Shown: positions 9,961 through 19,112 of the stretch, one piece after another | Numbering within the stretch: position 1 is the stretch's first letter | Layout: every line of letters begins with the position of its first letter | NCBI RefSeq assembly: GCF_020809045.1 | Contig: NZ_CP078079.1 | Coordinates: 1,364,001 to 1,428,000, forward strand | Length of the DNA stretch: 64,000 nucleotides | Reading direction: 5' to 3' | Source: Pseudarthrobacter sp. L1SW | GTDB taxonomy: Bacteria; Actinomycetota; Actinomycetes; Actinomycetales; Micrococcaceae | Made by a program: the position numbers and the translations under genes | Notes under the pieces: generated by a model | The model's input: only the letters and a program-made list of their open reading frames with translations | Databases searched by the model: none | What the model was told of the DNA's origin: nothing

Positions 9961-11007
9961 ATGAAGGCTTTGTACAAGGCCGGCCCACAGGCGGGCTTCG
10001 AGCTGGTGGAGCGCCCGGAACCGCAAGCCGGCCCCGCGGACGTGAAGATCCGGGTCATGACCACCGGGATCTGCGGCACCGACCTGCACATCCAGTCCTG
10101 GGACTCGTGGGCGCAGGGGATCATCGAAGCACCCCTCATCCCCGGCCACGAGTTCTACGGCGAAGTGGTGGAAGTCGGCGAGGACGTCCGGGACGTCAAA
10201 GTGGGCGACCGGGTTTCCGGCGAAGGCCATGTTGTGTGCGGAATCTGCCGCAACTGCCGCGCCGGCAGGCGGCAGATGTGCATCCACACCGTGAGCGTAG
10301 GCGTCCAGCGGGACGGTGCGTTCGCCGAGTACGTGGTGATCCCGGAAACGAACGTCTGGGTCCACCACGATCCGTCCGTCACCCCGGAACTCGGTGCCAT
10401 CTTCGACCCCTTCGGCAACGCCACGCACACTGCGCTGAGCTTCCCGCTGGTGGGCGAGGACGTACTCATCACCGGTGCCGGGCCCATCGGCCTGATGGCC
10501 ATCGCCGTCGCCCGCCACGCCGGCGCCCGCAAGATCGCCATCACCGACGTGTCCCGGCCCCGGCTGGACCTCGCCCGCCAGCTCGGCGCCGACCTGGCCA
10601 TCGACGTCTCCACCACCCGCGTCCGCGATGCCCAGCGCAGCCTGGGCATGCGGGAGGGGTTCGACATCGGGATGGAGATGTCCGGCCACCCCGGCGCGCT
10701 GCCCGAAATGATCGACAACATGAACCACGGCGGCCGGATCGCCATGCTGGGGCTGCCCAGCCAGGACATCATCATCGACTGGGGCAAGGTGGTCACCCAC
10801 ATGCTCACGCTCAAAGGCATCTACGGCCGCGAAATGTATGAGACCTGGTACGCCATGAGCGCCATGCTCTCCTCCAACCCCGTACTGCACGCCGGAATTT
10901 CCGCCGTCGTCACTGACACCCTGCCTGCCGGCCAGTGGGAAAAGGGCTTTGACCTTGCCCGCAGCGGCGCAGGTGGCAAAGTTGTCCTGGACTGGACCCA
11001 ACTCTAA
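9961..11007 (+). CDS. tdh: L-threonine 3-dehydrogenase
   Basis: A 348-residue zinc-dependent medium-chain dehydrogenase that oxidises L-threonine to 2-amino-3-ketobutyrate with NAD+. Catalytic zinc ligands lie in GICGTDLHI and IPGHEFYG. The structural zinc loop has four Cys ([17 protein letters not shown]). The Rossmann motif is [23 protein letters not shown] 9961 follows GAGTGAGG. The next gene, kbl, starts 8 bases later and supplies the second step, so the assignment over other dehydrogenases is secure. Confidence 0.96.
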   Translation: MKALYKAGPQAGFELVERPEPQAGPADVKIRVMTTGICGTDLHIQSWDSWAQGIIEAPLIPGHEFYGEVVEVGEDVRDVKVGDRVSGEGHVVCGICRNCRAGRRQMCIHTVSVGVQRDGAFAEYVVIPETNVWVHHDPSVTPELGAIFDPFGNATHTALSFPLVGEDVLITGAGPIGLMAIAVARHAGARKIAITDVSRPRLDLARQLGADLAIDVSTTRVRDAQRSLGMREGFDIGMEMSGHPGALPEMIDNMNHGGRIAMLGLPSQDIIIDWGKVVTHMLTLKGIYGREMYETWYAMSAMLSSNPVLHAGISAVVTDTLPAGQWEKGFDLARSGAGGKVVLDWTQL

Positions 11008-11015
11008 GGAACGCC

Positions 11016-12212
11016 ATGTATACCTCCATCAAGGACCAGCTCCGCACCGAGCTGGAGGACATCCGCAGCGCGGGCCTCTTCAAGACCGAACGCAGCATCA
11101 GTTCCCCGCAGTCCAGCCACATCACCGCCGGACAGATTGGGCAGCAGGGCGCTGATGTCCTCAACTTCTGCGCCAACAACTACCTCGGCCTGGCGGACCA
11201 TCCGGACATCATCCGCGCGGCCAAGGACGCCATGGATGAGCGCGGCTTCGGCATGGCCAGCGTGCGGTTCATCTGCGGCACCCAGGACCTGCACCTGGAA
11301 CTCGAAGCCCGCGTTTCCCGGTTCCTGGGCACCGAGGACACCATCCTGTTCTCCAGCTGCTTTGACGCCAACGGCGGGGTCTTCGAATCCCTTTTCGGGC
11401 CGGAGGACGCCATCATTTCCGACGCCCTGAACCACGCGTCCATCATCGACGGCATCCGCCTCTGCAAGGCACAGCGCTACCGTTACGCGAACCAGGACAT
11501 GGCGGACCTGGAGGCGAAGCTTGTTGAGGCGAAGGATGCCCGCCGCAGGATCATCGTCACGGACGGGGTCTTCTCCATGGACGGGTACCTGGCTCCGCTT
11601 GAGGCCATCTGCGGCCTCGCCGAGAAGTACGACGCCATGGTGATGGTTGACGACTCGCACGCCGTCGGCTTCATGGGAGCCACCGGTGCCGGCACGCCCG
11701 AACACGCAGGGGTATCGGACCGCGTCGACATCTACACCGGCACCTTCGGCAAGGCACTGGGAGGCGCGTCCGGAGGCTATGTATCCGGCCGTGCGGAAGT
11801 GGTGGCCATGCTCCGACAGAAGGCCCGCCCCTACCTCTTTTCCAACTCGGTGGCCCCGGCGATCGTCGCTGCCACCATCAAGGCCCTGGACCTGGTGGAG
11901 AACTCGGCGGACCTGCGGCGCACGCTCTTCGAGAACGCGGCCCTGTTCCGCCGCCGGATGACGGAGGAGGGCTTTGACCTCCTGCCGGGCGAGCATGCCA
12001 TTGTTCCGGTCATGTTCGGCGACGCCGTCCTGGCAGCCAAGGTGGCTGACCGGATGCTGCAGCATGGCGTCTTTGTCACCGCGTTCAGCTTCCCGGTGGT
12101 TCCGCGGGGTGCCGCGCGGATCCGGGTGCAGCTTTCAGCTGCGCATTCAGCGGACGACGTCGAAGCCTGCGTGCGTGCCTTCGTCGCCAGCCGTGCCGGG
12201 GTGGCAGGCTAA
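11016..12212 (+). CDS. kbl: Glycine C-acetyltransferase (2-amino-3-ketobutyrate CoA ligase)
   Basis: A 398-residue alpha-oxoamine synthase family enzyme that cleaves 2-amino-3-ketobutyrate with CoA to glycine and acetyl-CoA, using PLP. Visible motifs are [26 protein letters not shown] and the PLP lysine segment [16 protein letters not shown]. It is in an operon with tdh and upstream of an FAD amine oxidase. Confidence 0.96.
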   Translation: MYTSIKDQLRTELEDIRSAGLFKTERSISSPQSSHITAGQIGQQGADVLNFCANNYLGLADHPDIIRAAKDAMDERGFGMASVRFICGTQDLHLELEARVSRFLGTEDTILFSSCFDANGGVFESLFGPEDAIISDALNHASIIDGIRLCKAQRYRYANQDMADLEAKLVEAKDARRRIIVTDGVFSMDGYLAPLEAICGLAEKYDAMVMVDDSHAVGFMGATGAGTPEHAGVSDRVDIYTGTFGKALGGASGGYVSGRAEVVAMLRQKARPYLFSNSVAPAIVAATIKALDLVENSADLRRTLFENAALFRRRMTEEGFDLLPGEHAIVPVMFGDAVLAAKVADRMLQHGVFVTAFSFPVVPRGAARIRVQLSAAHSADDVEACVRAFVASRAGVAG

Positions 12213-12253
12213 AGACACGAAACACCGGGCACCAACTCTGCGAGGATGGAGAA

Positions 12254-13384
12254 ATGGCAGCACATTACGATGTCCTGATTGTGGGCGGCGGCATTGCCGG
12301 CCTGTCCCTGGCGTCCGCGCTGGCGGGCAGCTGCAGCGTGGCGCTGGTGGAGGCGGAGCAGGAGCTGGCATACCACACGTCGTCCCGCTCGGCCCGCCAG
12401 TTCATCCCCAGCTACGGACCCCCGGTTGTCCAGGAACTGACGGTGCGGACCCTCGAGCTGATTGCCGCCCGTGATGCCGAGCTGCCTGAACCCGTCCTGG
12501 CGCCGCGCAGTTTTATGCTGATTGGCTCCGAGGACGCAGTGGCAGCCGAAGCCAGCGGGCACATGCATCGTATTACCCCTGCTGAAGCCCTGGAGCTGTG
12601 TCCGGCGCTGGTCCCCGGCACATTCGAAGCGGCAGGACTGGACTCCGGCTCCTTCGGCTGCAACGCGCCGCTGCTCCTGGACGACCACCGGCAGCGAGCT
12701 GCGGCTGCCGGGGCGGACATCATCACGGGCGCCAGGGTGCACACCGCGCAGCGCCTCGGCTCCGGCTGGCAGGTGGGGGCCGGGACGGAGGGTTTCCAGG
12801 CCGGCGTCCTGGTCAACGCGGCCGGCGCCTGGGCGGACGAACTCGCCGTCATCAGCGGCGTGGAGAAGCTCGGGCTGCAGCCGTACCGGCGCACTGCGGC
12901 GATTGCCGCCGTCGGACGTCCCCTGCCTGAGCACAGCCCCATGGTGGCGGCAGCGGACAACACGTTCTATTTCCGCAGGGACGGCGACGACGTCCTCATC
13001 TCGCCGTCGGAGTCGGAGCCGAGCGGGCCGGAGGACGCCCGTCCCCGGCCGGGAGACATTGAGCGACTGGTGGAAAGGCTGAACCGGCTAACCACCCTTG
13101 GAATCAAGGACATCCGCCGGGCGTGGACAGGGCTGCGGACAGAAGCGGCCGACGGCGTCCCGGTGGCAGGATTCGATGCCGAAGCGCCTGGCTTCTACTG
13201 GCTCGCCGGCCAGGGCGGCTACGGTTTCCAGACCTCTTCAGCCATGGCTGAGCTCGCTGCAGCCCAGATCCTGGCCGGCAAGGGCGGGGACGAGGCGGCG
13301 GGAGGCGCTGGCGCGGCGGGGACGGGTCCGGCATCCCGGACAGCGCAGGCGCTGGCGGCCACCCGCTGGTCCGTCCGGCGCTGA
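12254..13384 (+). CDS. FAD-dependent amino-acid oxidase/dehydrogenase (DAO family)
   Basis: A 376-residue DAO-fold flavoprotein. The N-terminal dinucleotide-binding motif is DVLIVGGGIAGLSLASALAG; a second FAD segment near the end is FYWLAGQGGYGFQTSSAMAEL. ATG 12254 follows GAGGATGGAG. Family members oxidise glycine, sarcosine or D-amino acids. Lying after tdh-kbl, which makes glycine, it could oxidise glycine or a related amine, but substrate is inferred from context only. The C-terminus has a low-complexity Gly/Ala stretch. Confidence 0.85.
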   Translation: MAAHYDVLIVGGGIAGLSLASALAGSCSVALVEAEQELAYHTSSRSARQFIPSYGPPVVQELTVRTLELIAARDAELPEPVLAPRSFMLIGSEDAVAAEASGHMHRITPAEALELCPALVPGTFEAAGLDSGSFGCNAPLLLDDHRQRAAAAGADIITGARVHTAQRLGSGWQVGAGTEGFQAGVLVNAAGAWADELAVISGVEKLGLQPYRRTAAIAAVGRPLPEHSPMVAAADNTFYFRRDGDDVLISPSESEPSGPEDARPRPGDIERLVERLNRLTTLGIKDIRRAWTGLRTEAADGVPVAGFDAEAPGFYWLAGQGGYGFQTSSAMAELAAAQILAGKGGDEAAGGAGAAGTGPASRTAQALAATRWSVRR

Positions 13385-13395
13385 AGAATGGCTGT

Positions 13396-14607
13396 ATGAG
13401 TACGCTGATCACCAATATCGACGAGCTGATGACGCAGGACCTGGAGCACCGGGTCCTCAAAGACGCCGCCGTGGTGATTGAAGGCGAACGGATCTCCTGG
13501 ATCGGTGGTGCAGCGGATGCTCCCGCCGCGGATGACGCCGTCGACGCCGGCGGCCGGGCCCTCCTTCCCGGCTGGGTGGACTCCCATACCCACCTGCTGT
13601 TTGCCGGCGACCGGACGGCAGAGTTCGAGGCCCGGATGGCGGGGGAATCCTACTCGGCAGGGGGGATAGCCGTGACCATGGGCGCCACCCGGGCCACGTC
13701 CGATTTCGACCTCACCCGCCTGGCGCTGGGCCGCGTGGCCGAAGCTGTTTCACAGGGGACCACCTACCTCGAGACGAAGACCGGCTACGGCCTGGACGTC
13801 GAGCACGAGGCCCGGAGCGCGCGCATCGCGTCCACAGTGGCGGACCAGGCCACCTATCTGGGGGCGCACCTGGTCCCCGCCGGGCAGGACGCTGACGACT
13901 ACACAGATCTCGTGTGCGGCCCCATGCTCGCCGCCGTCCGGCCATACGTGCAGTGGGCCGATGTGTTTTGCGAGACGGGGGCGTTCACGGCGGAGCAGTC
14001 CCGCCGGGTCCTGCTGGCCTGCCGCGATGCAGGGTTGGGACTGCGCGTCCACGGCAACCAGCTCAGCGAAGGACCCGGCGTCCAGCTTGCCGTGGAACTG
14101 GACGCCGCCAGCGTGGACCACGTGAACTACCTCGCGGACAAGGACGTGGACGCACTGGCCGGAACCTGGGCCGGCTGGGATGCCGGCAGCGGAGCAGGCC
14201 GCCGGGGAACCGTGGCAACGTGCCTGCCCGCCTGCGACCTCTCCACGCGCCAGCCGCTTGCGCCCGCGCGGGAGCTGCTGGATGCGGGCGTGCAGGTGGC
14301 CCTCGCCTCCAACTGCAATCCGGGCACGTCCTACACAAGTTCCATGGCGTTCTGCGTCACCACGGCGGTGCTGCAGATGCGGCTCAGTGTCCATGAAGCC
14401 GTCCGTGCTGCGACGTACGGCGGCGCCCTCGCCCTGCACAAGGACCAAGGGCACGACGCCGACGGCGAGCGTGCGGTGGGGTCGATTGCCGTCGGCCACC
14501 GCGCGGACCTGCACCTGCTGAACGCTCCCTCGGCCACGCACCTTGCCTACCGGCCCGGCATGCCCCTGACGTACGCTGTATGGCGGGCTGGCCGCCGGAT
14601 ACGGTAA
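13396..14607 (+). CDS. hutI: Imidazolonepropionase
   Basis: A 403-residue metal-dependent amidohydrolase of the HutI family, third enzyme of histidine degradation (imidazolonepropionate to N-formimino-L-glutamate). Motifs: the metal site LPGWVDSHTHLLFAGDR, the substrate loop YLETKTGYGLD, and LRVHGNQLSEGPGVQLAVEL. It starts 12 bases after the FAD oxidase and so is probably co-transcribed with it. hutH and hutU are not in this window. Confidence 0.93.
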   Translation: MSTLITNIDELMTQDLEHRVLKDAAVVIEGERISWIGGAADAPAADDAVDAGGRALLPGWVDSHTHLLFAGDRTAEFEARMAGESYSAGGIAVTMGATRATSDFDLTRLALGRVAEAVSQGTTYLETKTGYGLDVEHEARSARIASTVADQATYLGAHLVPAGQDADDYTDLVCGPMLAAVRPYVQWADVFCETGAFTAEQSRRVLLACRDAGLGLRVHGNQLSEGPGVQLAVELDAASVDHVNYLADKDVDALAGTWAGWDAGSGAGRRGTVATCLPACDLSTRQPLAPARELLDAGVQVALASNCNPGTSYTSSMAFCVTTAVLQMRLSVHEAVRAATYGGALALHKDQGHDADGERAVGSIAVGHRADLHLLNAPSATHLAYRPGMPLTYAVWRAGRRIR

Positions 14608-14621
14608 CCGCACCCCTTAAT

Positions 14622-14667
14622 TGACGTAAGTTGATCATAAGGGTTCTGTTATGATCAGAAAACGTCA
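14622..14667. promoter_or_regulatory. Nested inverted repeat, candidate DeoR operator
   Basis: An inner perfect dyad TGATCATAA (14632-14640)/TTATGATCA (14649-14657) with 8-base spacing sits inside an outer dyad TGACGT (14622-14627)/ACGTCA (14662-14667). Both halves have the same 4-base gap, so the whole is symmetric about one centre. It lies 36 bases upstream of the DeoR-type gene and overlaps TATGAT, a possible -10 element. Confidence 0.75.
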
Positions 14668-14702
14668 TCAAAGCCGGTGGCGGGAGCGTTTGGAGGCCTT
14701 GC

Positions 14703-15491
14703 ATGACCCGCACCGACCGTCTGACGGCAATCCTTGACCTCCTGGCCAAGACCGGCCAGGTGGAGGTTGAAGAGATCGTCACTACGCTCAATGTATCGCC
14801 TGCCACCGCGCGGCGGGACCTGGACAGCCTTGCCAAGCGCCGGCTGCTCACCAGGACCCGGGGCGGCGCCACCACCGGAGCCCTTGCCTACGACCTGCCG
14901 GGCCGGTACAACCGTGACGATCACGCTGAAGCCAAGGAACAGATTGCCCAGGCGGCTTCGGCACTGATTTCCCCCGGGGCCGTGATCGGTCTGTGCGGTG
15001 GCACCACCAGCACGGCCCTGGCCCAGATCCTGGCCACCCGCGAGGACCTCAACGCGCCGTCCAACCAGCCCACCCTGACAGTGGTGACCAACGCCATCAA
15101 CATCGCGGGGCAGTTGGCGGTCCGGCCCAACATCAAAGTCATGGTCACCGGCGGCGTCCTCAACCCCCGCTCGTACGAACTGGTGGGGCCATACACGGAC
15201 ATCATCATGCAGAAGGTGGTGCTGGATATCGCCTTCATTGGCGTCAACGGGATCGACCCCGAAGTGGGACCCACGAACACGGGGGAGGGGGAGGCCTCGG
15301 TCAACGCCCTGCTCGCCAGCAGGGCGCGCGTGTCCTACGTGCTGGCTGACTCCTCCAAGGTAGGGGTGCGTGCCTTCGCCACCATGGACGGGTACAACTT
15401 CACCCGGCTGATCACCGACGCTGGAATTTCCGCCCGGGACAAGGCGGCGTTCGAGGCCAACGGCACTGAAGTGATCGTCGCAGGCGGCTGA
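14703..15491 (+). CDS. DeoR family transcriptional regulator
   Basis: A 262-residue DeoR regulator. The N-terminal DeoR HTH reads RTDRLTAILDLLAKTGQVEV then LNVSPATARRDLDSLAKRRL; the C-terminal sugar-phosphate sensor domain includes IGLCGGTTSTALAQIL and FIGVNGIDPEVGPTNT. ATG 14703 follows GGAGG. DeoR proteins usually sense phosphorylated sugars, and the symmetric dyad just upstream suggests autoregulation. Its regulon is not evident from the neighbours. Confidence 0.93.
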   Translation: MTRTDRLTAILDLLAKTGQVEVEEIVTTLNVSPATARRDLDSLAKRRLLTRTRGGATTGALAYDLPGRYNRDDHAEAKEQIAQAASALISPGAVIGLCGGTTSTALAQILATREDLNAPSNQPTLTVVTNAINIAGQLAVRPNIKVMVTGGVLNPRSYELVGPYTDIIMQKVVLDIAFIGVNGIDPEVGPTNTGEGEASVNALLASRARVSYVLADSSKVGVRAFATMDGYNFTRLITDAGISARDKAAFEANGTEVIVAGG

Positions 15492-15588
15492 CGCACGGGG
15501 ATCGGGCGCGTCCCGGGCCGCACTGAGCGTCCGGGGACACTTGAAGGCCAATCAGCCCGGATCCAGAAACTGCAGGCAAGATGGGAAC

Positions 15589-16365
15589 ATGTTTGTTCCC
15601 TCCCGCCGTCGCCTCAGGTTCGAAGTCTGGATCGTGTTGGGCTTGTCCCTGGGCCAGTCCGCCGTGTACTCGGTGGTGCAGCTCCTGGACAAGATGACCC
15701 GGGCGCCGCTGGCTGAGGGCACCTCCACGCTGAACCGCTCCCAGAGCACCCGCGAGTACTTCGACCTGACCTACCAGTTGCTGGACATCATTTTTGCGCT
15801 GGTGCCGGTGCTGCTGGTGATCTACTTCCTGACCGATCACCGGCAGTCCGGCTCCAGCGACGGCCACCCGCGGTCAGCCTTCCAGAAGCTCGGGTTCAAC
15901 TTCGCGCGCCCCGGCCGGGACCTGGTGCAGGGGCTGGGGCTGGCGGCACTGATCGGCATCCCGTCCCTGGCTCTGTATGCGGCAGGCCGGGCGCTCGGAA
16001 TCACCACCGCCATCATCCCCAGTGCCCTGGACGCTTACTGGTGGACGGTGCCGGTGCTGATCCTGTCCGCGATGCGCCATGCGGTGGTGGAAGAGGTCAT
16101 TGTGGTGGGCTATCTGATGGACCGCTTTGGAAAGTTCGGCTGGAGCGTGCCGCTGTCCATCCTGGCGAGTTCGCTGCTGCGCGGCAGCTACCACCTGTAC
16201 CAGGGGTTTGGGCCCTTCATCGGCAATTTTGTAATGGGCGTCGTCTTCGCATGGCTGTACACCCGGACGCGGCGGGTGATGCCCCTGGTGATCGCCCATG
16301 CCCTGCTGGACATCGTGGCGTTCGTTGGCTTCAGCCTCTTTGGCAAGGCCGTGGGCTTGGGCTGA
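15589..16365 (+). CDS. CPBP family intramembrane protease-like protein
   Basis: A 258-residue protein with several membrane helices and an Abi/CPBP domain. Motif 1 appears as VVEEVIVVGYL: the two Glu are present, but the usual Arg of EExxxR is Val. Motif 2 His is in LLRGSYHLYQG and motif 3 is VIAHALLDIV. ATG 15589 is used because the upstream in-frame extension is hydrophilic and atypical. CPBP members act as prenyl-protein proteases or membrane scaffolds; no partner is evident here. Confidence 0.85.
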   Translation: MFVPSRRRLRFEVWIVLGLSLGQSAVYSVVQLLDKMTRAPLAEGTSTLNRSQSTREYFDLTYQLLDIIFALVPVLLVIYFLTDHRQSGSSDGHPRSAFQKLGFNFARPGRDLVQGLGLAALIGIPSLALYAAGRALGITTAIIPSALDAYWWTVPVLILSAMRHAVVEEVIVVGYLMDRFGKFGWSVPLSILASSLLRGSYHLYQGFGPFIGNFVMGVVFAWLYTRTRRVMPLVIAHALLDIVAFVGFSLFGKAVGLG

Positions 16366-16452
16366 GGCGGGCGCGCCCTGTCGCTGCCACCGAACCTGCA
16401 TGACTCTTTCGCCCTGCTGGGTGTGCAGGAACTCCGTCTCATTCATAGGCCG

Positions 16453-17967
16453 TCAGGTGATGTGGGTGTTGGCTTCGCGGTGTGGGGGCAGAAGTTCGGA
16501 TAGGGCGTCCGGCGGTGGCCAGAGTTCCAGGAGGTCTTCGAAGGCTCGGACGTTTTCAGGTACTGCCTGTTCTGGCCAGTGGGCTGGTTCCCAGTCGTGG
16601 TGTTCAGCTTTGTAGTGCCGTCCGGTGGGTGAGGTCCAGCCGGGCGGCTCGGTTTTGGTGGCCGGCGTGGGTCTCCAGCCGGTGTTGTGTTTGAGGCGGT
16701 GATGCTTTGGGCAGAGCTGGGCCAGGTTGCTGATTCCGGTTGCGCCGCCGTGCTGCCAGGCCTGCAAGTGATCCGCCTCATTGTCCGGCGAGGGGTTGTT
16801 ACAGCCGGGGAAGGTGCATCTGCCGTCCCGCAGCTGCACCGCCTTTTTCATGGCTTTGGTGAGGCGGTAGCTGGTCCGGCCGATCTCCAACGGGGCCCCG
16901 TCGCGGGGATCCACCAGTACCCTGTAGAACGAAGCAGCCCGGCCTTCGACGAGTTGGCGGGCCATGGACGGCGGGATGGGGCCATACCCATCCAGCATCG
17001 CGGGTTCGTCAGTCAGGCCCAGCAGGGAGAACACCGGCACCGTGACCAGGACCTGCGCCCCGATCCCCGAGGAATTGCCCGCACCGGTTCCTGGACCCGT
17101 GGCGTCACCCGTTGCTGCGCCTGTGTCACTGGTTCCGGGACGGGTGGCTGTCGCGGCATTGCCGCCGAGGAGCCATCCGGCATACAGGTCCGCCCGCAGT
17201 TGGGTGAGGGTCCGGTTCTCCTCCGGTCCCTGTGATTTCCGCACGGTGGCGGTGAGCCTGCTCCAAATCGCCGTGGCCTGGTGGGCGGGCAGGTAGGCGG
17301 AGAGCCAGGCCATGCCGTCCTGGTCCGGCCGGTACTCGACCCGCCGGTCAGCCACACTCTTGGTATGGCGTTTCTCAATGCTTTCGGCGTGGTGGCGTTC
17401 GCGCCAGGTGCGGGCTTTGGCCTTGAACCGGTACGCCGGGATCTCCCCGATCACCGCGGCAGCAGGCGGCCTCGGCACAGTCTGGTCCAGGAAGTGTGTC
17501 TCCAGTGCCGCGGCACCGGCCAGGTCAAGGGTGGCCGTTTCGTCCACCATCACCACGGCGTGCTGCCAGGAAATCGTCCCGGACTGCAGTGCCGATAATG
17601 TCAGCGGCAGTTCCTTGACCAGGGAATGTGAGGCGGCCATGAACGCACCTGCCGCGCGGGAACCAAGGGCCAGCAGGGCGCCGATTTCCGCGGCAATGGC
17701 CATTTCCTGCGCCTGCACCGGCATACCGGGAGCGGCGAGAGCGTGGGCGGTGTCCGCGTACGTGACTGCAGCGCGGGCTTTCAAACCCGCGAACCCGGCC
17801 TCCACTTCCCGCACCCCGGCAAGGATGTCCAGGCACCCATCCGCCAGCCCGGCCAACGGGTCAGCTGCCGAAAACGGCTCCGAACCGCACCCAACCGCCT
17901 CCGCCCTGAGCACAGCAACAGCCGCGTTGATGTCCTCAAACGCCTTCGCCACCGCCGCTTTCCCCAT
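16453..17967 (-). CDS. DUF222 / HNH endonuclease-domain protein
   Basis: A 504-residue protein. The N-terminal DUF222 region (about residues 1-330) includes the REIPAYRFKAKARTWRERHH-like conserved helix. The C-terminal HNH nuclease domain has the zinc/HNH pattern CTFPGCNNPSPDNEADHL...LCPKHHRLKHNTGW. ATG 17967 was chosen because the upstream extension lacks the conserved start. The family is greatly expanded in actinobacteria and its role is unknown; some members resemble mobile-element nucleases. Confidence 0.9.
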   Translation of the reverse strand: MGKAAVAKAFEDINAAVAVLRAEAVGCGSEPFSAADPLAGLADGCLDILAGVREVEAGFAGLKARAAVTYADTAHALAAPGMPVQAQEMAIAAEIGALLALGSRAAGAFMAASHSLVKELPLTLSALQSGTISWQHAVVMVDETATLDLAGAAALETHFLDQTVPRPPAAAVIGEIPAYRFKAKARTWRERHHAESIEKRHTKSVADRRVEYRPDQDGMAWLSAYLPAHQATAIWSRLTATVRKSQGPEENRTLTQLRADLYAGWLLGGNAATATRPGTSDTGAATGDATGPGTGAGNSSGIGAQVLVTVPVFSLLGLTDEPAMLDGYGPIPPSMARQLVEGRAASFYRVLVDPRDGAPLEIGRTSYRLTKAMKKAVQLRDGRCTFPGCNNPSPDNEADHLQAWQHGGATGISNLAQLCPKHHRLKHNTGWRPTPATKTEPPGWTSPTGRHYKAEHHDWEPAHWPEQAVPENVRAFEDLLELWPPPDALSELLPPHREANTHIT

Positions 17968-18037
17968 ACCAATATGATTGCGGGAGGGTACGACATTTAA
18001 CCGCGGGCCATCGGGTCCAAAGTCGCTGGAACATGGA

Positions 18038-18089
18038 TTCGGCCGCCATCGGCAGGTGACGCCGTTGTCACATGCTGATGGCGGCCGAA
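18038..18089. terminator. Hairpin between HNH gene promoter region and VOC gene
   Basis: Arms at 18038-18053 (TTCGGCCGCCATCGGC) and 18074-18089 pair with one mismatch; the loop holds an inner GTGAC/GTCAC stem. No T-run follows. It sits between two genes both read on the minus strand, downstream of the VOC gene's stop, so a role as that gene's terminator is plausible. Confidence 0.5.
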
Positions 18090-18150
18090 GACCAGGGGGC
18101 ACCGGGCCACACGCCGTGCCGGGCTTACCGGGACGGCAATCAAGGGGGCG

Positions 18151-18789
18151 TCAGATGGTGACTGCTCCGTTGCCGGTTTCGAAGGTCACCGAGAGGATCC
18201 CGGGGGTTCCGTGCGGCGCCACCCACTCCACAGCAACGTCCTCCAAGGGCTTCTCGACGGGTTCGCCCAGCCATTCCGTCACCCGGGCCGCGGAACCGGC
18301 AATGGTAAGGCAGCTCATCTTGACGTTGCTCTCGTAGGCGTTGGAGGGGTGCAGGGACGGGTCCCCTTCCCACTTGAGCATGTAGGGAACCTGGGGGTCG
18401 GCAATCAGGCCCAATATGCCGATCTGCTTCCAGACCAGCTCACGGCCGTCAGGGAACTTGCGGTTTCCGTTGACCGCGGAGCGTCCCAGCCGCTCCTCAA
18501 AGGGGGCGAGGTCGTCCACTTCGACGCACCAGCCCATCCAGCCGCCGCCCGCGGCAGACCGTGCACGCACAGCCTGCCCGAAGGGTGCCTTGTCAGAAGC
18601 GGGGTGGTCCAGGACCTCCACTACCTCGAGGTATTTGTGCCCCGCGAGGGGGATGATCATATTCCGGGTTCCGAACCGCGGGTGTACCCCGCCCTTCACT
18701 GCCTCAACGCCGAGGGCAGAGGAAATACGTTCGGTGGTGGCAGCCAGGCCATCGTGTTCACAGGCGTAAGAGACGTGATCCATGCGCAT
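18151..18789 (-). CDS. VOC (glyoxalase-like) family protein
   Basis: A 212-residue protein with a glyoxalase-like VOC domain: RMDHVSYACEHDG at the start, RFGTRNMIIPLAGHKYLEVVEVL, and a second beta-alpha-beta part ending GILSVTFETG. The family includes dioxygenases, isomerases and resistance proteins; the substrate is unknown. Start may be ATG 18789 or ATG 18783. It is divergent from the metY riboswitch region. Confidence 0.85.
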   Translation of the reverse strand: MRMDHVSYACEHDGLAATTERISSALGVEAVKGGVHPRFGTRNMIIPLAGHKYLEVVEVLDHPASDKAPFGQAVRARSAAGGGWMGWCVEVDDLAPFEERLGRSAVNGNRKFPDGRELVWKQIGILGLIADPQVPYMLKWEGDPSLHPSNAYESNVKMSCLTIAGSAARVTEWLGEPVEKPLEDVAVEWVAPHGTPGILSVTFETGNGAVTI

Positions 18790-18951
18790 GCCAACATCTT
18801 GGCACTTTGTGATCGGCCTCTCAGCTAAGGGTACCCTTACTCGGAATTTCCATCGGCGGCACCTGATTTCAGCCGCTTCCGGCGCGGAAATCCGGGGACC
18901 ATGTTCGTCATAATCCTGTCCGGCGCGGCGTGCGCGTTCCTACACTGGGTT

Positions 18952-19075
18952 CAGGTTATGAGTGCCAGCTCCAAGCCCCGGCTCGCTGGCCGGCAACCCT
19001 CCATCCGCGGTGGGGTGCCCCGGGTGAGGACCTGGCTGTCCGGCAACGGCCGGGTGGCAAGCGCGGCCCGCGGTG
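18952..19075 (+). ncRNA. SAM-IV-type riboswitch upstream of metY
   Basis: The core matches the actinobacterial SAM-IV/SAM-clan aptamer: ATGAGTGCCAGC, then CCCGGCTCGCTGGCCGGCAA, CCCTCC, GCGGTGGGGTGCCCCGGG and GGACCTGG. P1 can form between CAGGT (18952-18956) and ACCTG (19030-19034). A TACACT -10-like element lies at 18941-18946. A 3' hairpin follows before the TTG start of metY. It should repress sulfhydrylation when SAM is plentiful. Confidence 0.88.
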
Positions 19076-19112
19076 CTTCAAGCATGACGGGCCCATGTCA
19101 AAGGAGCCTTAG

